Origin: an uncultured Elusimicrobiales bacterium
GTDB lineage: Bacteria; Elusimicrobiota; Elusimicrobia; Elusimicrobiales; Elusimicrobiaceae
Direction: 5' to 3'
DNA length: 64,000 nt
Assembly (NCBI GenBank): GCA_944324645.1
Contig: CALUXB010000002.1
Coordinates: 248,001 to 312,000, forward strand
Shown here: positions 40,983 through 49,992 of the stretch, in pieces
Layout: every line of letters starts with the position of its first letter
Position numbering within the stretch: position 1 is the first letter of the stretch
Notes under the pieces: generated by a model
What the model was told of the DNA's origin: nothing
Seen by the model: only the letters and a program-made list of their open reading frames with translations
Database searches by the model: none
Made by a program: the position numbers and the translations under genes

Positions 40983-42254
40983 ATGGCCCGGATTAAAAAA
41001 ATAACCGGAAGAGAAGTGTTGGATTCCCGCGGCTACCCAACCGTAGCCGCCGATGTGCTTTTAGATGACGGAAGCACCGCTACCGCGATGGTGCCCAGCG
41101 GAGCCAGCACCGGCTCTCACGAAGCGCTGGAACTGCGCGACGGCGGCACCCGCTACAATGGCAAAGGCGTTTTAAAAGCGGTGGCCAATGTAAGTAAAAT
41201 TGCCAAACGCTTAAAAGGCTTGGACGCCAACGACATTCGCCTTATTGACGACACAATGATTGCTTTAGACGGCACCGAAAACAAAAGCAAACTGGGTGCC
41301 AATGCCATACTGGCGCTGTCTATGGCGGTCTTGCGCGCCGGCGCCCAAAGCGAACAAAAACCGCTCTACGAACATATACGCAGCTGTTACGGCCTGCAGA
41401 GCAAACAATACCTGCTGCCTACCCCGATGCTCAACATTATTAACGGCGGCAAACACGCAGATTCTGGCCTGGACGTGCAGGAATTTATGATTGTGCCCAC
41501 CCAGGCAAAAACATTCTCCGAAGCGCTCCAATGGGCCAGCGAAACCTACCACGTGCTTAAAGACATCTTAAAAAAAGCAGGGCAAGTGATTGCCGTAGGT
41601 GACGAAGGAGGCTTTGCCCCCAAAATCGCCAAGCACGAGGACGTACTGAAAACTTTAATCGCCGCCTGCAAAAAAGCCAAGCACCCGTCTATGTCTTTGG
41701 CTATGGACTGCGCCGCCAGCGAATTTTATAAAAACGGCAAATATCATTTTGAGAAAAAAACATACACTTCCCAGCAGATGAGCCAGATTTACGCCGGGTG
41801 GTGCAAGAAGTTCCCCCTAGTGTCTATAGAGGACCCTTTGCAAGAGGACGACTGGGCCGGCTGGCAGCACATTACCGCCCAACTGGGGCAAAAAATACGT
41901 TTGGTGGGTGATGACTTGTTTGTTACCAATCCGCTGCGCCTGCAAATGGGTATTGAGAAAAAAGCGGCTAACGCCATTTTGATTAAACTTAACCAAATCG
42001 GCACCGTATCGGAAACGGTGGACGTTATTTTAGCCGCGCAGAAAGCCCATTACTCGTGCATTATTTCGCACCGCTCCGGAGAAACGGAAGACAGCTTTAT
42101 TGCAGACCTGGCGGTAGCCACCAACGCCGGCGCCATTAAAACCGGCGCCCCGGCCCGCGCCGAGCGTACCGCCAAGTACAACCGCCTGCTGCAAATAGAG
42201 CACGAACTGGGCAAAAAGGCCTCTTACGCTAAAGATAAAGTATTTAAAAAATGA
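40983..42254 (+). CDS. eno: Enolase
   Basis: Interconverts 2-phosphoglycerate and phosphoenolpyruvate. The ATG at 40983 was chosen because AAGGGGGT lies 5 bases upstream and the protein then starts MARIKKITGREVLDSRGYPT as enolases do; it has 423 residues. Active-site features include SGASTGSHEALELRDG, VGDEGGFAP, SIEDPLQEDDW, GDDLFVTNP, ILIKLNQIGTVSET (catalytic Lys) and ISHRSGETEDSFIADLAV. The stop overlaps ftsB by four bases, the same eno-ftsB linkage as in E. coli. Confidence 0.97.
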   Translation: MARIKKITGREVLDSRGYPTVAADVLLDDGSTATAMVPSGASTGSHEALELRDGGTRYNGKGVLKAVANVSKIAKRLKGLDANDIRLIDDTMIALDGTENKSKLGANAILALSMAVLRAGAQSEQKPLYEHIRSCYGLQSKQYLLPTPMLNIINGGKHADSGLDVQEFMIVPTQAKTFSEALQWASETYHVLKDILKKAGQVIAVGDEGGFAPKIAKHEDVLKTLIAACKKAKHPSMSLAMDCAASEFYKNGKYHFEKKTYTSQQMSQIYAGWCKKFPLVSIEDPLQEDDWAGWQHITAQLGQKIRLVGDDLFVTNPLRLQMGIEKKAANAILIKLNQIGTVSETVDVILAAQKAHYSCIISHRSGETEDSFIADLAVATNAGAIKTGAPARAERTAKYNRLLQIEHELGKKASYAKDKVFKK

Positions 42255-42550
42255 ACGACTTAAAAAAAATTATTGTCCGCAACCGCAAACCCCTCATCGC
42301 CGCCGCTTTGGCGGTGGCGGCGGTTTGCTGGTTTTTAGGAAGCAGTTTTACCAGTTTGATACACAATAAAATAGAGTTAAAAAAACTAAGCAGCCAAACC
42401 GTAGAGCTTGATGAGCAGTATGAGCAACTGCAAGAAAAACTGGATTTACTAAAAAAACAAGACCCCGCTTATATGGAGCGGGTGGCGCGCGTGCAGTATC
42501 ATATGTCTAAACCGGGAGAAACGGAGTTCCGCTTCTCCCCTAAAAAATAA
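42251..42550 (+). CDS. ftsB: FtsB/DivIC septum formation initiator
   Basis: A 99-residue bitopic membrane protein of the divisome. It has a basic cytoplasmic start (KKIIVRNRKPLI), one membrane helix at about 15-33 (AAALAVAAVCWFLGSSF), then a periplasmic leucine-zipper coiled coil (ELDEQYEQLQEKLDLLKKQ) and the DPAYMERVARVQYHMSKPGE segment that is typical of the family. Position directly after eno with an ATGA overlap supports the call. Confidence 0.87.
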   Translation: MNDLKKIIVRNRKPLIAAALAVAAVCWFLGSSFTSLIHNKIELKKLSSQTVELDEQYEQLQEKLDLLKKQDPAYMERVARVQYHMSKPGETEFRFSPKK

Positions 42551-42634
42551 GCCGGCCCGCGCCGCCGATAAACATTTAAGCCCGCACCGTATGTGTTTTG
42601 CTCTAAGCTGCTCGGTGCCCAATAAGGACAAAGT

Positions 42635-43246
42635 ATGAATATAGATGTTTTAGAACTAGGCCCTATGGCCAACTGCACCTATTTAGTCAGCCAAGGTAAA
42701 GACGCTTTGCTGATTGACCCGGCCTGGGATATGAACTACATTGAACATACCCTGAAAACCAAAGAGCTTACCCTGCTGGCGGTGTTTTTTACGCACGGGC
42801 ACTTTGACCACGTCAAAGAATCCGAACAACTGCTGCGTGCGCACGGACTAAAAGCGTATATAGAACAAAATGATGTGCTTTTAAGCGGCTTGTCTGAGGA
42901 CGTGTTGCAGCCCTATAGCGGCGCACAAGACATAAAAGAGGGGCCTTTCTCTGTGCACATTATGCCCACGCCCGGGCACACGGCCGGCGGCGTATGCCTG
43001 CAAATTGGGGACGCGCTCTTTACCGGAGACACACTTTTCCCCGGCGCGTGCGGACGGGTGGATTTGCCCTCCTCCGACCCGCGGGCTATGCGCAAAAGCC
43101 TGCTGGCATTATCTAAACTCCCGCCGGACACGCGCGTGTTTGCCGGCCACAGCTACGGTGGCAAATGCTCGTCCAACATCGGCTATGAACGCGTGACGAA
43201 CCCGTTTATGAGAAATGCCATTAAAGACGAGAAGGTACTTTCTTAA
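42635..43246 (+). CDS. MBL-fold metallo-hydrolase (glyoxalase II-like)
   Basis: A 203-residue metallo-beta-lactamase-fold hydrolase. The metal site includes FFTHGHFDHVKE (HxHxDH), PGHTAGGVCLQIG, LFTGDTLFPGACGR and VFAGHSYGGKCSSNIGYER, which matches YcbL-type hydroxyacylglutathione hydrolase-like proteins. The short length lacks the C-terminal glutathione domain of true GloB. AAGGACAAAGT precedes the ATG. Its stop overlaps the lgt start (TAATG). Confidence 0.88.
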   Translation: MNIDVLELGPMANCTYLVSQGKDALLIDPAWDMNYIEHTLKTKELTLLAVFFTHGHFDHVKESEQLLRAHGLKAYIEQNDVLLSGLSEDVLQPYSGAQDIKEGPFSVHIMPTPGHTAGGVCLQIGDALFTGDTLFPGACGRVDLPSSDPRAMRKSLLALSKLPPDTRVFAGHSYGGKCSSNIGYERVTNPFMRNAIKDEKVLS

Positions 43247-44037
43247 TGCACCCGGTATTATTTAAAATAGGCTCTTTTGAAATGGCCTCTTACGGACTGA
43301 TGACCGCGCTGGCTTATATAGCGGCGGCGTGGTATTTGTACAAACGCCTGCATTATATTAAGCTGGACAAAGACACTTTCTGGAATATTATTTTTATTGC
43401 GTTTGTGTCTGCATTGTTGGGGGCCAAGCTACTCTACATTATCGTTTCTTGGCAGGAAATGGGAGCCACTTTTACCGAGCGTTTGGCTTACGCCGCCAAA
43501 AATTTCCGCTACGGATTTGTATTTTTCGGCGGGGCGGTAACGGCTATTGTGGCGCTGCTGATTTATCTTAAAAAGAAAAAACTGCCGGTGTTGCCGACGG
43601 CGGATTTTTTTATCGTCGCACTTCCTATCGGGCACGCGATTGGACGCATTGGCTGTTTTTTGGCGGGCTGCTGCTACGGCAAGCCGACCCACCTGCCCTG
43701 GGGCGTTACATTTACCGACCCGCACAGCCTGGTCGCCCCGCAATACTTGGGCACCACGCCGCTGCACCCTACCCAGCTTTACGAAGTCGTCGCCAATTTG
43801 ATTTTGTTCTTCATCTTACAATACTATTACAAAAAACCGCATAAAAACGGCGCCGTGCTGGCGGCCTATTTAATTGGCTACTGTGTAATCCGCTTTGTAA
43901 TTGAGTTTTTCCGCGGGGACTTCCGCGGGGAATACATTTGCGGGCTTTCTCCCTCCCAGCTGATTGCCGTGCTGACCATAGCGGTTACGCTGGTAGCCAT
44001 ACGGTTTTTGAAAAAGGATACCCCCTATGCCGGATAA
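43246..44037 (+). CDS. lgt: Phosphatidylglycerol-prolipoprotein diacylglyceryl transferase
   Basis: Inner-membrane enzyme that transfers diacylglycerol to the lipobox Cys of prolipoproteins. The 263-residue protein has about seven membrane helices, the Lgt signature GRIGCFLAGCCYGKPTHLPW and HPTQLYEVVANL, and FRGDFRGEY near the end. It serves lipoproteins such as the one at 37.9 kb. It overlaps the MBL gene by 1 base and the RluA gene by 11, so this is a tightly coupled operon from eno onward. Confidence 0.95.
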   Translation: MHPVLFKIGSFEMASYGLMTALAYIAAAWYLYKRLHYIKLDKDTFWNIIFIAFVSALLGAKLLYIIVSWQEMGATFTERLAYAAKNFRYGFVFFGGAVTAIVALLIYLKKKKLPVLPTADFFIVALPIGHAIGRIGCFLAGCCYGKPTHLPWGVTFTDPHSLVAPQYLGTTPLHPTQLYEVVANLILFFILQYYYKKPHKNGAVLAAYLIGYCVIRFVIEFFRGDFRGEYICGLSPSQLIAVLTIAVTLVAIRFLKKDTPYAG

Positions 44038-44938
44038 AAAAATTCTTGATTTTACGGGTTACTCCCGCCGTTTAGACATCTTTGCCACCGATGAACTGCC
44101 GCAGTTTTCGCGCGCACTGGTGCAGAAGATGATTAAAGAAGGCAAAATTACCGTCAACGGCAAAAAAGTAAAACCTTCCTGGCCGCTGCAAGAAGGCGAA
44201 AAGGTGGAAATAGAGCTCCCCGCCGCCCAAGACCAAAAAAGCAGTTTGGCAGAGCTGATTATAGCAGACGGCAAAGACTATTTTGTCATCAACAAGCCCG
44301 CCGGTATGCTGGTGCATCCGCAAAGCCCCATTTGGGAAACCAGCCCCCAGGCCGCCTTTGCCGCGGAAGAAACCTTGGTCTCGCTGGTACTGGCCCACCC
44401 GCCCAAAGGCTTTGAGCCGGGCACCCCGCGCGCCGGCCTGGTGCACCGCTTAGACCGCGAAACCAGCGGAGTAATGCTGCTGGCTAAAAATGCCGATTTT
44501 CAGGCCGCTATGACAGAGCTGTTTGCCAACCGTGACGTGCACAAGACCTACCACTCCATCGCCTGCGGCGAAATCCCCAACGACAGCGGCACCATAGACG
44601 TGCCCATCGGGCGCGTGGCGGGCGGCAAAATCAAGGCCTCTGACGTTGGACGCGAAGCGGTGACCGACTATAAAGTGCTGCAGCGCCAAAACGGATTTAC
44701 TTACGTAGAGCTTTACCCGCGCACCGGCCGGACCAACCAGCTGCGCGTACATTTAAGCTGGCTGGGCTACCCCGTGCTGGGCGACTGGCTGTATAAAGGC
44801 GCCACAGCGGACCGCCTTATGCTGCATGCACGGCGGCTGGAATTTAAATACCCTTTTACCGGGCGCGCAATGAAGTTTGAGGCTCCCGTCCCGCCGGATT
44901 TTGAAGCGGCGTGGAAGCGCGTCAGCCAAAAAAAATAA
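44027..44938 (+). CDS. RluA-family pseudouridine synthase with S4 domain
   Basis: Converts uridine to pseudouridine in rRNA (RluD-like) or tRNA. The 303-residue protein has an N-terminal S4 RNA-binding domain (about 10-65: FSRALVQKMIKEGKITVNGK) and the catalytic domain with YFVINKPAGMLVHP and GLVHRLDRETSGVMLLAKN, where the Asp of HRLDxxTSG is the nucleophile. YPRTGRTNQLRVHL is the RluA motif III. RluD specificity is plausible but not proven. Confidence 0.92.
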   Translation: MPDKKILDFTGYSRRLDIFATDELPQFSRALVQKMIKEGKITVNGKKVKPSWPLQEGEKVEIELPAAQDQKSSLAELIIADGKDYFVINKPAGMLVHPQSPIWETSPQAAFAAEETLVSLVLAHPPKGFEPGTPRAGLVHRLDRETSGVMLLAKNADFQAAMTELFANRDVHKTYHSIACGEIPNDSGTIDVPIGRVAGGKIKASDVGREAVTDYKVLQRQNGFTYVELYPRTGRTNQLRVHLSWLGYPVLGDWLYKGATADRLMLHARRLEFKYPFTGRAMKFEAPVPPDFEAAWKRVSQKK

Positions 44939-44959
44939 TTTCTGCTTATAAAAAAATAT

Positions 44960-44988
44960 AAAATCCCGCCACTACAAGGCGGGATTTT
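44960..44988. terminator. Bidirectional intrinsic terminator
   Basis: AAAATCCCGCC/GGCGGGATTTT stem with a 7-base loop between convergent genes, at the end of the eno-rluA operon. Confidence 0.83.
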
Positions 44989-45018
44989 AGCAAATATTTC
45001 TAGAAGCCCAACTACAAC

Positions 45019-46128
45019 TTACAGCGGCTTTTGATACAGCCGGTAGCGTTTGGTCTGGTAGCAGCCGGCTTCCGTCATAGCGCGGATAATGCCCTCATTG
45101 TCTTCCAAAATCCAGGACAGCTCCGCCTCGTCCCAAATGGCTACGCCATATTCCACGATATGTTTAATCAACACCAAATCTATGCCACGCTTGCGAAAGC
45201 CCGGCTCTACCCCCAGCATAATCAGCCGCGCGTCGCGTATCTTGGGCCAAGCCAACAGCGCTTTGAGCGTGCGCCACGGATTAAACAGCCCGCCACGCAG
45301 AATTTTAAGCACGTGGTTCATATTGGGAATGGCAATATAAAACCCGGCCGGCACTCCGTCCACTTCCGCCACGCAGGTGCCTTCGGGGCGCACCACCCAT
45401 TTCAGTTCCTGCACCATATCCTGCATTTCTTCTTCCGAAAGCGGCGTATGGCCCCAGTTCTCTGCCCAGGCCTCATTGTAAATTTTGCGGATAACGGAAG
45501 CTTCTTGTTTTAAATTTTTCAAATCTAGCCGCCGCAGCGTCAGCCCTTTGCCGCGGGCGGCGCGGGCAACTATTTTTTCAAACAGCGGCGAAAATTTATC
45601 ATTACGCGTGCGTCTAAACGCCAGCAAATCTTTCACCTTGCCAAAGCCGCACTCTTCTATCAGCTTCATATAATAGGGATAGTTGTAAGGCATCATAATG
45701 GAAGGCATTTGGTCAAAGCTGTCTGCCAGCAGCCCATACACGTGGTTGGAGGAAGGATTAGCCGGCCCGCGCACCGCCTCTACCCCCTGGGCGCGCAGCC
45801 ATTTTTCCCCTTCGGCAAAGAGCGCGCGGGAAACGGACGTGTCATCTATACAATCAAAAAATCCGAAAAACCCGATATTTTCTTTATGGTACTGGTTATA
45901 GGTATCATTGACCAGCACGCACAGCCGGCCCGCTACCTGTCCATCTTTGTAAGCCAAAAACAGTTTGCGCCGCGCGTGCGTCCAAAACGTATTTTTAGGG
46001 TGCAATAGTTTCAGCGTATCGGCCTTTAATTCTCCCACCCAATAAGGGTCGTTTTTATATAAATCAAACGGGAACTGGACAAATGCTTTGAGTTGGTTTT
46101 CTGCGTCTTTGATTTCAATATTCGCCAT
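45019..46128 (-). CDS. GNAT-fold acyltransferase-like protein (candidate ceramide-synthase-like)
   Basis: A 369-residue protein with an N-terminal half (FVQFPFDLYKNDPYWVGELK, GFFGFFDCIDD) and a C-terminal GNAT-like acyltransferase half (VVRPEGTCVAEVDGVPAGFY, LIMLGVEPGFRKRGIDLVLI, the R-x-x-G-x acyl-CoA loop). The ATG at 46128 was chosen because GGGAGAGG lies just upstream; a longer frame has a basic, low-quality N-terminus. Proteins of this kind are common and mostly uncharacterised, but a GNAT-type protein acts as ceramide synthase in Caulobacter. The serine-palmitoyltransferase-like gene is the immediate upstream neighbour, separated by a terminator. The ceramide role is an inference only. 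Confidence 0.65.
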   Translation of the reverse strand: MANIEIKDAENQLKAFVQFPFDLYKNDPYWVGELKADTLKLLHPKNTFWTHARRKLFLAYKDGQVAGRLCVLVNDTYNQYHKENIGFFGFFDCIDDTSVSRALFAEGEKWLRAQGVEAVRGPANPSSNHVYGLLADSFDQMPSIMMPYNYPYYMKLIEECGFGKVKDLLAFRRTRNDKFSPLFEKIVARAARGKGLTLRRLDLKNLKQEASVIRKIYNEAWAENWGHTPLSEEEMQDMVQELKWVVRPEGTCVAEVDGVPAGFYIAIPNMNHVLKILRGGLFNPWRTLKALLAWPKIRDARLIMLGVEPGFRKRGIDLVLIKHIVEYGVAIWDEAELSWILEDNEGIIRAMTEAGCYQTKRYRLYQKPL

Positions 46129-46262
46129 AACCTCTCCCAATAAACGGGCTGAGAGCGCTGTTTTGCGCTTTCTTGGCACACGGGCCATTGCCAACACACG
46201 GCTGGGGATTTCTGCGCTGTTTCTGCGCCTTTTTTTGCCAGGGGCTTTGCCCCCATATAGCA

Positions 46263-46291
46263 AAACCCCGCCTCTTGCGAGTGCGGGGTTT
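46263..46291 (-). terminator. Intrinsic terminator after the serine-palmitoyltransferase-like gene
   Basis: AAACCCCGC/GCGGGGTTT stem with an inner CTC/GAG pairing, followed leftward by TTTTGCTAT. It lies a few bases after the stop at 46300. Confidence 0.82.
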
Positions 46292-46299
46292 AAAACTTT

Positions 46300-47490
46300 T
46301 TATTTGATTACACCGACCGCCCGGCCCGCCTGGGCAAACGCGTCAATGATTTTTTGTACGTGTTCATCGGTATGCGTAGCCATCAGCGTCAGGCGCATTA
46401 AAGCGCGGCCCGGGGGCACAGCGGGGCTGACGACCGGGTTAGAAAAAATGCCCAGCTCGTGCAGAGCGCGCCACATCTTAAAGCAGTTTTCATTGCTGCC
46501 CACGTGCACCGGGATAACCGGCGTGGTGCTGTGGCCCAAATCAAAGCCCAGATCCCGCAGGCCTTTTTTAAGGTTGTCGGTCATACGGAATAAATTGTCG
46601 CGGCGGGAGGTATCATTTTCAATCAGCTCCAACGCTTTATTAATAGAAGCCACAGAAGCCGGCGGCAGCGCGGCGGAGAAAATCTGGCTGCGCGCATTGT
46701 GGCGGATATAATGGATAATGTCTGCATCTCCCACTACAAAGCCGCCCACGGTGGCAAATGTTTTGGAGCAGGTGCCCACTACGAGATCCACTTCGCCGTT
46801 TTCCAGGCCAAAATATTCGCAGGTGCCGCGCCCGGTTTTGCCGATAATGCCGGTGGCGTGTGCGTCATCTACAATAATGCGCGCGCCGTATTTCTTGGCA
46901 ACTTTGACAATGCCGGGCAGCGGGCAAATATCACCCTCCATACTGAAAACGCCGTCCACAATAATCAGCTTGCCCGCTTCCGGCGGCAATTTAGAAAGCA
47001 CGCGTTCCAAATCTTCCGGGTCATTGTGTTTAAAACGCACCATTTCCCCGTCGGACAGTTTAACCCCGTCCAAAATGCTGGCGTGGTCCAATTTATCCAC
47101 GATGGCGTAATCGCCTTTTTTAATCAGGCAAGAAACAACTCCCAGGTTCATTTGGTAACCGGTGGAAAAGAGAAGACCGGCTTCTTTGCGTTTAAAGCGC
47201 GCAAGACGCTGTTCCAACTGGTCGTGAAAAACGGTATTTCCGTTTAAAAAGCGCGATCCCGCACAGCCGGTGCCGTATTTCAAGGCGGCCTCAGCGGCGG
47301 CTTTTTTCATCTCCGGGTCGTCAGCCAAACCCAAGTAATTGTTGGAACCTGCCATAATATATTTTTTCCCGCCCAGCACGACCTCCGGCCCCTGGGCCGA
47401 TTCTATCGGCTGGAAATAGCCGTAAATGCCCAGCTTCATAGCCAGTTTGGCGTCTTTATAATTTTTGCACTTTTCAAAAATATCAGACAT
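46300..47490 (-). CDS. PLP-dependent alpha-oxoamine synthase, serine palmitoyltransferase-like
   Basis: A 396-residue fold type I PLP enzyme that condenses an amino acid with an acyl-CoA or acyl-ACP. Motifs are SNNYLGLADDPEMKKAA, KYGTGCAGSRFLNGN, DKLDHASILDG, VDDAHATGIIGKTGRG, and the PLP Lys in VGTCSKTFATVGGFVVG near residue 243, then HNARSQIFSAALPPAS. The SK-x-x-x-x-x-GGF form of the Lys loop is closer to serine palmitoyltransferases than to KBL (TLGKALGG) or BioF (FGKALG). It could make 3-ketosphinganine from serine, or be an AONS or KBL variant. No biotin or threonine-catabolism genes are nearby. Confidence 0.75.
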   Translation of the reverse strand: MSDIFEKCKNYKDAKLAMKLGIYGYFQPIESAQGPEVVLGGKKYIMAGSNNYLGLADDPEMKKAAAEAALKYGTGCAGSRFLNGNTVFHDQLEQRLARFKRKEAGLLFSTGYQMNLGVVSCLIKKGDYAIVDKLDHASILDGVKLSDGEMVRFKHNDPEDLERVLSKLPPEAGKLIIVDGVFSMEGDICPLPGIVKVAKKYGARIIVDDAHATGIIGKTGRGTCEYFGLENGEVDLVVGTCSKTFATVGGFVVGDADIIHYIRHNARSQIFSAALPPASVASINKALELIENDTSRRDNLFRMTDNLKKGLRDLGFDLGHSTTPVIPVHVGSNENCFKMWRALHELGIFSNPVVSPAVPPGRALMRLTLMATHTDEHVQKIIDAFAQAGRAVGVIK

Positions 47491-47513
47491 ATTCTTTTCC
47501 TTTTGGTACCCGA

Positions 47514-47978
47514 TTACTTCTGTACTTTCTTAATAATATTGGTAGTGGAGCGCCCTTTTAACAGAGCAAAACGCACTACTTTTTTTGCAAATTCACGGCC
47601 CACAATTTCCGAGGGCTTATAGTCGCCGCCTTTTACCAGCACGTCGGGGCGAACCAGTTTAATCAAATTGTACGGCGTGTCTTCCCCAAACACGCATACG
47701 GCGTCCACCGCCTGCAGGGCCGCCAGCACTAAGGCGCGGTCGGCCTGTTTATTGACCGGGCGGGTGGGACCTTTTAAGCGCCGCACGGACGCGTCGCTGT
47801 TCACGCCCACCACCAGCACATCCCCTTTGGCGCGGGAAAACTCCAGCACGCTTACGTGCCCGGCATGCAGGATATCAAAACAGCCGTTGGTAAAAACGAT
47901 TTTTTTGCCCGCTTTGCGTTGTTTGTCCAGCCATTTGGCTAGGGCGGGCCGGCTGAAAATTTTACTTTTTGCCTTCAT
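47514..47978 (-). CDS. rfaE2: D-beta-D-heptose 1-phosphate adenylyltransferase (RfaE2/HldE C-domain type)
   Basis: Adds AMP to heptose 1-phosphate, giving ADP-heptose for the LPS core. The protein is a single nucleotidyltransferase domain of ~154 residues with [20 protein letters not shown] (the GxxHxGH motif), [18 protein letters not shown] and [10 protein letters not shown]; the kinase domain of HldE is absent and must be elsewhere. The ATG at 47978 overlaps accC by 17 bases and was preferred over an upstream TTG. ADP-heptose would feed the family 9 glycosyltransferase at 3.3 kb. Confidence 0.88.
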   Translation of the reverse strand: MKAKSKIFSRPALAKWLDKQRKAGKKIVFTNGCFDILHAGHVSVLEFSRAKGDVLVVGVNSDASVRRLKGPTRPVNKQADRALVLAALQAVDAVCVFGEDTPYNLIKLVRPDVLVKGGDYKPSEIVGREFAKKVVRFALLKGRSTTNIIKKVQK

Positions 47979-49353
47979 CTTGCTTTTGTTCCGCTGCCAG
48001 CATACGTTCAATTAAGCCCGTGTCCATCTTGCCGGCCACGAAATCCGGATTATTTACAATTTTTTGGTGGAAGGGAATGGTCGTTTTAACGCCCCCCACC
48101 TTAAATTCGCCCAGCGCGCGGCGGCTGCGCTGCAGCAGTTTTTCCCGGTCCGGCGCGGTTAAAATCAGCTTGGCTATCAGGCTGTCATAATAGCTGGGAA
48201 TGGTATATCCCGTGTACATATGGCTGTCCACCCGAACGCCCAAGCCCCCGGCAGGGATCCACTCTTCAATGGTGCCCGGGCACGGGGTAAAGTTTTTATC
48301 GCTGTCTTCAGCGTTAATGCGGTGCTCAATGGCGTGGCAGCGTATAACCGCCGCTTCTTTTTGCCCAATGCACAAAGGCTCCCCTTGCGCAATGCGGATT
48401 TGCATTTTGACCAGGTCGTAGCCGCACACGGCTTCCGTCACCGGGTGTTCCACCTGCAAACGCGTGTTGACTTCCATAAAATAAAATTCTTTATTCTGCG
48501 CCATCAAAAATTCCACCGTACCTACACCGCGGTATTTGGCGGCTTTGACTAATTTGACGGCAGCTTCCTGCAATTTGTGGCGGGTAGCCGCATCCACAAA
48601 TGGGGACGGGGATTCCTCCACCAATTTTTGGTGGCGGCGCTGCATACTGCAGTCGCGCTCGGCAAACGCGATGGCGTTGCCGTAATTGTCGGCTGCCACC
48701 TGCACTTCAATATGGCGCGGATTTAAAACGAGTTTTTCAAAATAGACGCGGTCGTCTCCAAAGTTGGCTTTGGCTTCGGCCTGAGCGGTTTTCATCATCC
48801 GCTCCAAATCTTTCTCTTCCAGGCAGGCGCGCATTCCTTTGCCGCCGCCGCCCAAAGAGGCTTTAATCATAATTGGAAAGCCAATTTTGCGGGCCACTTC
48901 TCTAAAATTTTTCCCCACCACGCCGTCAGAACCCGGCGTAATAGGCACGCCGCCTTTGACGGCGATTTCACGCGCGGTGCTTTTCACGCCCAGCATACTG
49001 ATAGCCTGGGCCGTAGGGCCGATAAACGTGATGCCGGCTTTGGTCACGGCCTCGGCAAAATCGGCATTTTCTGATAAAAACCCATAGCCCGGGTGCACGG
49101 CGTCAGCGCCGGTCATCTTAGCGGCGGTTACCACCGCGTCAATATTTAAATAGCTCATCGGAGAAGGAGCCGCCCCAATACACACCGCCTCATCAGCCAT
49201 ACGCACGTGCAGGCTGTTGCGGTCCGCCTCGGAATAGATAGCTACGGATTTGATGTTCATTTCTTTGAGCGTGCGAATCACGCGCAAAGCAATCTCGCCG
49301 CGGTTGGCGATGAGCACTTTTTTAAAAGGGGTTACTTTAAGCTTTGCGTTCAT
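47962..49353 (-). CDS. accC: Biotin carboxylase
   Basis: ATP-dependent carboxylase of biotinyl carrier protein, the first half-reaction of acyl-CoA carboxylases. Beginning at the ATG at 49353 (AGAGG upstream), the protein has 463 residues. Visible are [55 protein letters not shown] (glycine-rich ATP loop), [38 protein letters not shown] and [14 protein letters not shown]. It lies between the AccB-like gene (10-base gap) and rfaE2 (overlap). The partner carboxyltransferase may be the one at 19.6 kb. Confidence 0.96.
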   Translation of the reverse strand: MNAKLKVTPFKKVLIANRGEIALRVIRTLKEMNIKSVAIYSEADRNSLHVRMADEAVCIGAAPSPMSYLNIDAVVTAAKMTGADAVHPGYGFLSENADFAEAVTKAGITFIGPTAQAISMLGVKSTAREIAVKGGVPITPGSDGVVGKNFREVARKIGFPIMIKASLGGGGKGMRACLEEKDLERMMKTAQAEAKANFGDDRVYFEKLVLNPRHIEVQVAADNYGNAIAFAERDCSMQRRHQKLVEESPSPFVDAATRHKLQEAAVKLVKAAKYRGVGTVEFLMAQNKEFYFMEVNTRLQVEHPVTEAVCGYDLVKMQIRIAQGEPLCIGQKEAAVIRCHAIEHRINAEDSDKNFTPCPGTIEEWIPAGGLGVRVDSHMYTGYTIPSYYDSLIAKLILTAPDREKLLQRSRRALGEFKVGGVKTTIPFHQKIVNNPDFVAGKMDTGLIERMLAAEQKQDEGKK

Positions 49354-49363
49354 AGCCGGGCCT

Positions 49364-49738
49364 CTACGGTTCAATAAAAAATAGCGGCTGGCCGTATTCT
49401 ACCGGTTTGCCTTCTTCGGCGGAAATAATGCGCAGGGTGCCGGCTACGGGAGAGGTGATGGGATGTTTTTTAGACAGCGTTTCCACCAGGCCTAGGCTGT
49501 CGCCTTCTTTGACTTTTTGGCCCTCTTTTAACACCAGGTTTTTGCCTTTGGGCGCGGCGTGGTAAAAACCTAAAGCCGGGGCAGTAACCGCCGTTAAATG
49601 GCAGGAAAATTTAGCCGGTTCGGGCAAAGCTTCGCGGGTTTTGATTTCAATGCAATTATGATTTTTCTCGTAACAAAATTCAGCCAAATCTGTGGTTTTC
49701 ATCCACTGGGTAATTTCGGTAATCAGTTTGGTATCCAT
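49364..49738 (-). CDS. AccB-like carrier protein without the canonical biotinyl Lys
   Basis: A 124-residue protein in the accB position before accC. The N-terminal helix (ITEITQWMKTTDLAEFCYEK) and the barrel-type C-terminal domain (EGQKVKEGDSLGLVE...PVAGTLRIISAEEGKPVEYGQPLFFIEP) align with biotin carboxyl carrier proteins. At the attachment hairpin, where the family has VEAMKMMNEI, this protein has VETLSKKHPI, so the biotinylated Lys is replaced by Ser89, with Lys at the next two positions. It might use the adjacent Lys, or be a non-biotinylated or regulatory carrier. A canonical carrier may exist elsewhere. Confidence 0.8.
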   Translation of the reverse strand: MDTKLITEITQWMKTTDLAEFCYEKNHNCIEIKTREALPEPAKFSCHLTAVTAPALGFYHAAPKGKNLVLKEGQKVKEGDSLGLVETLSKKHPITSPVAGTLRIISAEEGKPVEYGQPLFFIEP

Positions 49739-49992
49739 AATGCCTCGCTTTCAGGGAGGTTAAAATATATATGGTTTATTTTAGCATTTTTGGCTCAAGC
49801 GGGAAAGCCAAGCTCTGCTCCTGCCCTGAGGCTTGGTAAATTGCCCAAGCCGCCCCGGCTGTCTTGCTCCAGCCCCCTCCCCTCTCCGTTCCACAAACCC
49901 GCGCCTTGTTTATTTTTATAGGAGGCCAGAGTACATCTAACCCCGTTTTTTCTGCTCAGCCGGGAATATAAAAAGCTATACTAAAAACACAC
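49739..49992. other. Intergenic region between accB-like and tspO genes
   Basis: About 250 bases, pyrimidine-rich on the plus strand. It diverges to the accB-accC unit on the left and tspO on the right. TATACT at 49977-49982 is a possible tspO -10 box, with no good -35. No gene seen. Confidence 0.5.

Noticed and set aside
42552-42634. GC-rich 83-base gap after ftsB that looked tRNA-like (GCACCG...CGGTGC)
   Set aside because: No cloverleaf, no anticodon arm; only a 6-bp inverted repeat.
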